From CAZAYP01 sp964489425 [NCBI: uncultured Verrucomicrobiota bacterium] (GTDB lineage Bacteria; Verrucomicrobiota; Kiritimatiellia; RZYC01): 57,110 nt of DNA. Below are positions 55,361 through 57,110 of the stretch, piece by piece. How positions within the stretch are numbered: position 1 is the first letter of the stretch; each line of letters starts with the position of its first letter. A program made the translations under genes and the position numbers. Location of the stretch: NCBI GenBank assembly GCA_964489425.1, contig CAZAYP010000036.1:1-57110 (forward strand). Reading direction: 5' to 3'. Below the pieces are notes generated by a model that did no database searches, was not told the origin of the DNA, and saw nothing but the letters and a program-made list of their open reading frames with translations.

Positions 55361-55804
55361 TTATTTTCGCTCTGTCAGGATCGGCGAAAGCGCCAGCGTC
55401 CCAGGGCAAACTTTCCATGCCGGAATCCGCTTGAGCAGTTCGACGCCGGCGGAGTTGCAGGCGGCGAATACCAACTCGCTGCAAAACCAGCGGTCGGGGT
55501 TCTCCGACTTGGCGCGGGTGAGGAAACCGAGGATGGCGGTGTGGTCGTATGGCTTGCCCAGCTGCCACATGAGGAACGCCTCGGTCTGCCGGCGCTGGTC
55601 CGGCGTGATTGCCACGTCAAAGAAGTCGATGGGCGTGCCGGGTGTGTGGTCGTCCAGAGGGCTGGAGACGCAGCGCACGCCGTTGGTCCAGGCCTCGATG
55701 ACCGAGCCGTCCTCGCGCACCCAGGCGGCGTGGCTGTAGTCGCTCCACGTCCGCCAGCGGATGGCTCGCGACATCCAGCTTGTGCCCTTGTACAGCGCGA
55801 TCAT
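55361..55804 (-). CDS. Permuted papain-like (NlpC/P60-type, YiiX-like) cysteine peptidase
   Basis: A 147-residue protein. The order of catalytic residues is circularly permuted: His in DYSHAAWV near residue 25 and Cys in RWFCSELVFAAC near residue 108. Such proteins cleave peptidoglycan peptides or remove acyl groups and occur in phage lysis modules. Its ATG overlaps the lipoprotein gene stop by four bases. The C terminus ends near the cassette's left repeat. Confidence 0.78.
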   Translation of the reverse strand: MIALYKGTSWMSRAIRWRTWSDYSHAAWVREDGSVIEAWTNGVRCVSSPLDDHTPGTPIDFFDVAITPDQRRQTEAFLMWQLGKPYDHTAILGFLTRAKSENPDRWFCSELVFAACNSAGVELLKRIPAWKVCPGTLALSPILTERK

Positions 55805-56247
55805 GGCGTGGTGGGGGTGACCGGGTCAACCGGGTCGGTCGGCTCGGTTGAAGATTCGGGCACCCGGACAATCTCCGGCCGCACGATCTCGGGCGACACG
55901 ACCTGCTGGGAGATGACCTGAGGCTGGTCGGCCAGCTTGCTCATCACCGCGCCCGCGGTGTAGATGCCCACGCCGGCAACGGCCACCCGGCCTGCCGTCT
56001 CGGCAATGCTCTGCACCGTTGACGGGTCACGCGGCAGGATGGAGAGCGGCTGCAACTCGGTGCTGACCGCGATGGTCATGTTGGTGCCGCGGAGCGTGAA
56101 CTCGGACACGTTGCCCAGCTCAAGCAACTTGGTGCTCCGTTGCTGCTCGTAGAACAGCTTGGCGACCTTGTTCATGTCGAGCGGCTTGTTGCTGGCGCAG
56201 CCGGCGGCGAGCACGGCAAGGCAAAGGCAGATCAACAGATTCTTCAT
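55801..56247 (-). CDS. Small lipoprotein, lysis-cassette-like
   Basis: A 148-residue protein with a lipoprotein signal peptide: LLICLCLAVLAAGCAS with the lipobox Cys at about residue 17. The rest is mixed helix and ends in a Pro/Thr-rich repeat tail (EPTDPVDPVTPTTP). AGGAGG is upstream of the ATG. It overlaps both neighbours by four bases. Size, lipobox and place fit a spanin-like or auxiliary lysis lipoprotein, but no sequence family is recognised. Confidence 0.75.
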   Translation of the reverse strand: MKNLLICLCLAVLAAGCASNKPLDMNKVAKLFYEQQRSTKLLELGNVSEFTLRGTNMTIAVSTELQPLSILPRDPSTVQSIAETAGRVAVAGVGIYTAGAVMSKLADQPQVISQQVVSPEIVRPEIVRVPESSTEPTDPVDPVTPTTP

Positions 56248-56468
56248 GGCGTACCTCCTGTGTTCAAGACGTGGCGAATGAGCATGACGACCAGCGACAC
56301 GGCCGATAACAGGAATGCCCCTCCGATTACGGAGAGCGCCCAGAGCAGCACGCGGATGACCTGTTCGTGCCGGTCCAGCCGGGTCTGGATGGAAAGCGTG
56401 CCGTTGTCCCGGAACAGGCGCTGGTCAATGGAATCGAGCTTGGCCAGGATGCGCTCGGTGTTGTCCAT
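56244..56468 (-). CDS. Small coiled-coil plus membrane protein (XhlA/holin-like)
   Basis: A 74-residue protein. The N-terminal half is a charged helix (ILAKLDSIDQRLF ... LDRHEQVIRVLLW) and the C-terminal half a single membrane segment (ALSVIGGAFLLSAVSLVVML). This layout is that of XhlA-type phage proteins and small holins. It is first in the three-gene coupled set. The ribosome site is weak. Confidence 0.7.
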   Translation of the reverse strand: MDNTERILAKLDSIDQRLFRDNGTLSIQTRLDRHEQVIRVLLWALSVIGGAFLLSAVSLVVMLIRHVLNTGGTP

Positions 56469-56558
56469 GCAGTTCTGAACTGTGACGTAGAGTGTACAGC
56501 GCCATTTCGACCTGTTCCGACGATCCGCTCATATCCCCTTGCTATGCATGGCGAAAGT

Positions 56559-56583
56559 GCATTTCGACCAATGATATCAAGGG
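56559..56583. repeat. Right imperfect direct repeat flanking the lysis-like cassette
   Basis: A 25-base stretch starting GCATTTCGACCAATGATATC, the partner of 55160-55184, 1399 bases apart. It lies 90 bases upstream of the first cassette gene. Confidence 0.5.
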
Positions 56584-57110
56584 CCAAATGAATGTGCCCG
56601 TTTGGGTCGGCGTTCTTTCGTGCAGTTCCGTGCGGCTTTGTGATTCTCTAAAAAGCGGGTTAGAAAACACACATTCTACACACAGTCGAAACGGGGTGTT
56701 TTGCGGCGCCTTCCGTCATCGGCCAGCCCCGGCGTTGGCATCACCGCCCCGGCCGCTGGCCCGGCACCGCACCGCCGGCCCGGCGCCGCGTCGCGCCAGT
56801 GGCCTGTAACACGGTTTATGCGCTCTTTCCCCTCTACAAGGCCCGGCAAGGCCATTTCCAGGCCCGTGGCGAGGTGGGAGTCAGAATCCATATCAACCCA
56901 CCACCACCGAAACGCCAAACTTCTGTCGTTATAGGCCTTGGGCTCGATTCCCAGGATCAACTCCATCAGCAACCCCGCCCAGTCTCGACTGTCTTGTCTC
57001 GACGCCTGTCACGACAGTCAAAACAGCCTGTATTGTTATGACGCCCCCCTTATAGGCTGATCTTTTCCCATAACAATCACTGGACACGTTTCCGCTCCTT
57101 TGTTACGTTG
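56584..57110. other. Gene-free or unrecognised right end of the window
   Basis: Mixed GC-rich and AT-richer DNA. A 98-codon minus-strand frame (56676-56972, MLMELILGIEPKAYND...) exists but has no ribosome site or recognised family. I support no gene here. Confidence 0.4.

Noticed and set aside
56676-56972. A 98-codon minus-strand frame at the right end
   Set aside because: No ribosome site, odd composition and no recognised family; kept only as a note.

Overview
The window is GC-rich, densely packed bacterial chromosome with short gaps, many ATGA or GTGA start/stop overlaps and operons alternating between strands. It looks like a Gram-negative member of the PVC (Planctomycetes-Verrucomicrobia-Chlamydiae) group, most likely Kiritimatiellota/Verrucomicrobia-like. 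The hints are dapL-type lysine synthesis, a eukaryote-like ketol-acid reductoisomerase, a secreted sulfatase-modifying-factor protein with a calcium-repeat tail, lipid A and LPS type genes, and intergenic inverted repeats of kinds common in those phyla. This placement is inference; no rRNA is present.

Layout. 0.4-2.1 kb: thpR-recA on the plus strand. 2.1-10.1 kb: a minus-strand run in the transcription order GT2 glycosyltransferase, S41 protease, tsaD, M20 peptidase, MFS symporter, ligA, MoaD/ThiS-like protein, starting at a promoter near 10.2 kb. 10.3-12.9 kb: a divergent, translationally coupled ABC ATPase / ABC permease / TPR set whose last gene ends in an acidic repeat. 13-16.8 kb: ExeA-type ATPase, cutA (minus), a zinc phospholipase/nuclease-like protein and a large membrane protein. 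16.8-22.6 kb: minus-strand ilvC, PPC-domain protein, STAS protein and rlmN, then a separately promoted flavodiiron protein and an LPP20-like secreted protein. 22.7-24.3 kb: an insertion sequence with a 16-bp target duplication lies between the overlapping divergent promoters of ilvC and a PAS histidine kinase. 25.6-27.7 kb: secreted SUMF1-like protein, a small protein and a DUF4404 protein. 27.7-32.6 kb: minus-strand operon of a HAD-like pseudoenzyme, mazG, pyrK, pyrD and an anchored protein. 32.9-35.8 kb: rpoN behind a sigma-54-type promoter, a repeat-bearing spacer, and an HDOD protein. 36.1-43 kb: tRNA-Leu, fbaB, an FkbM methyltransferase, an ArnB-like aminotransferase and two large GT39-like membrane proteins, the second with a discoidin domain. 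43-46.7 kb: dapL, ACT protein, DUF6485 protein and a secreted metallo-beta-lactamase-fold protein. 46.7-52.1 kb: cysE (minus), an AsmA-like protein, a GT9 / radical SAM pair behind a second sigma-54-like site, and a DUF3089 hydrolase. 52.1-57.1 kb: a broken PAS gene, an IS1380-type transposase, tRNA-Lys, and a coupled three-gene set resembling a phage lysis cassette between imperfect direct repeats.

How it fits together. Most genes are housekeeping (recombination, ligase, t6A synthesis, rRNA methylation, pyrimidine, branched-chain, cysteine and lysine synthesis) mixed with envelope-building functions. The accessory signal sits at the two transposable elements, the intergenic inverted repeats and the tRNA-Lys-proximal cassette. 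I found no CRISPR array and no clear defence island. The most interesting points are the sigma-54 sites, the insertion that cuts a sensor kinase off its promoter, the ArnB-like gene without other arn genes, the degenerate HAD protein and the lysis-like triplet.
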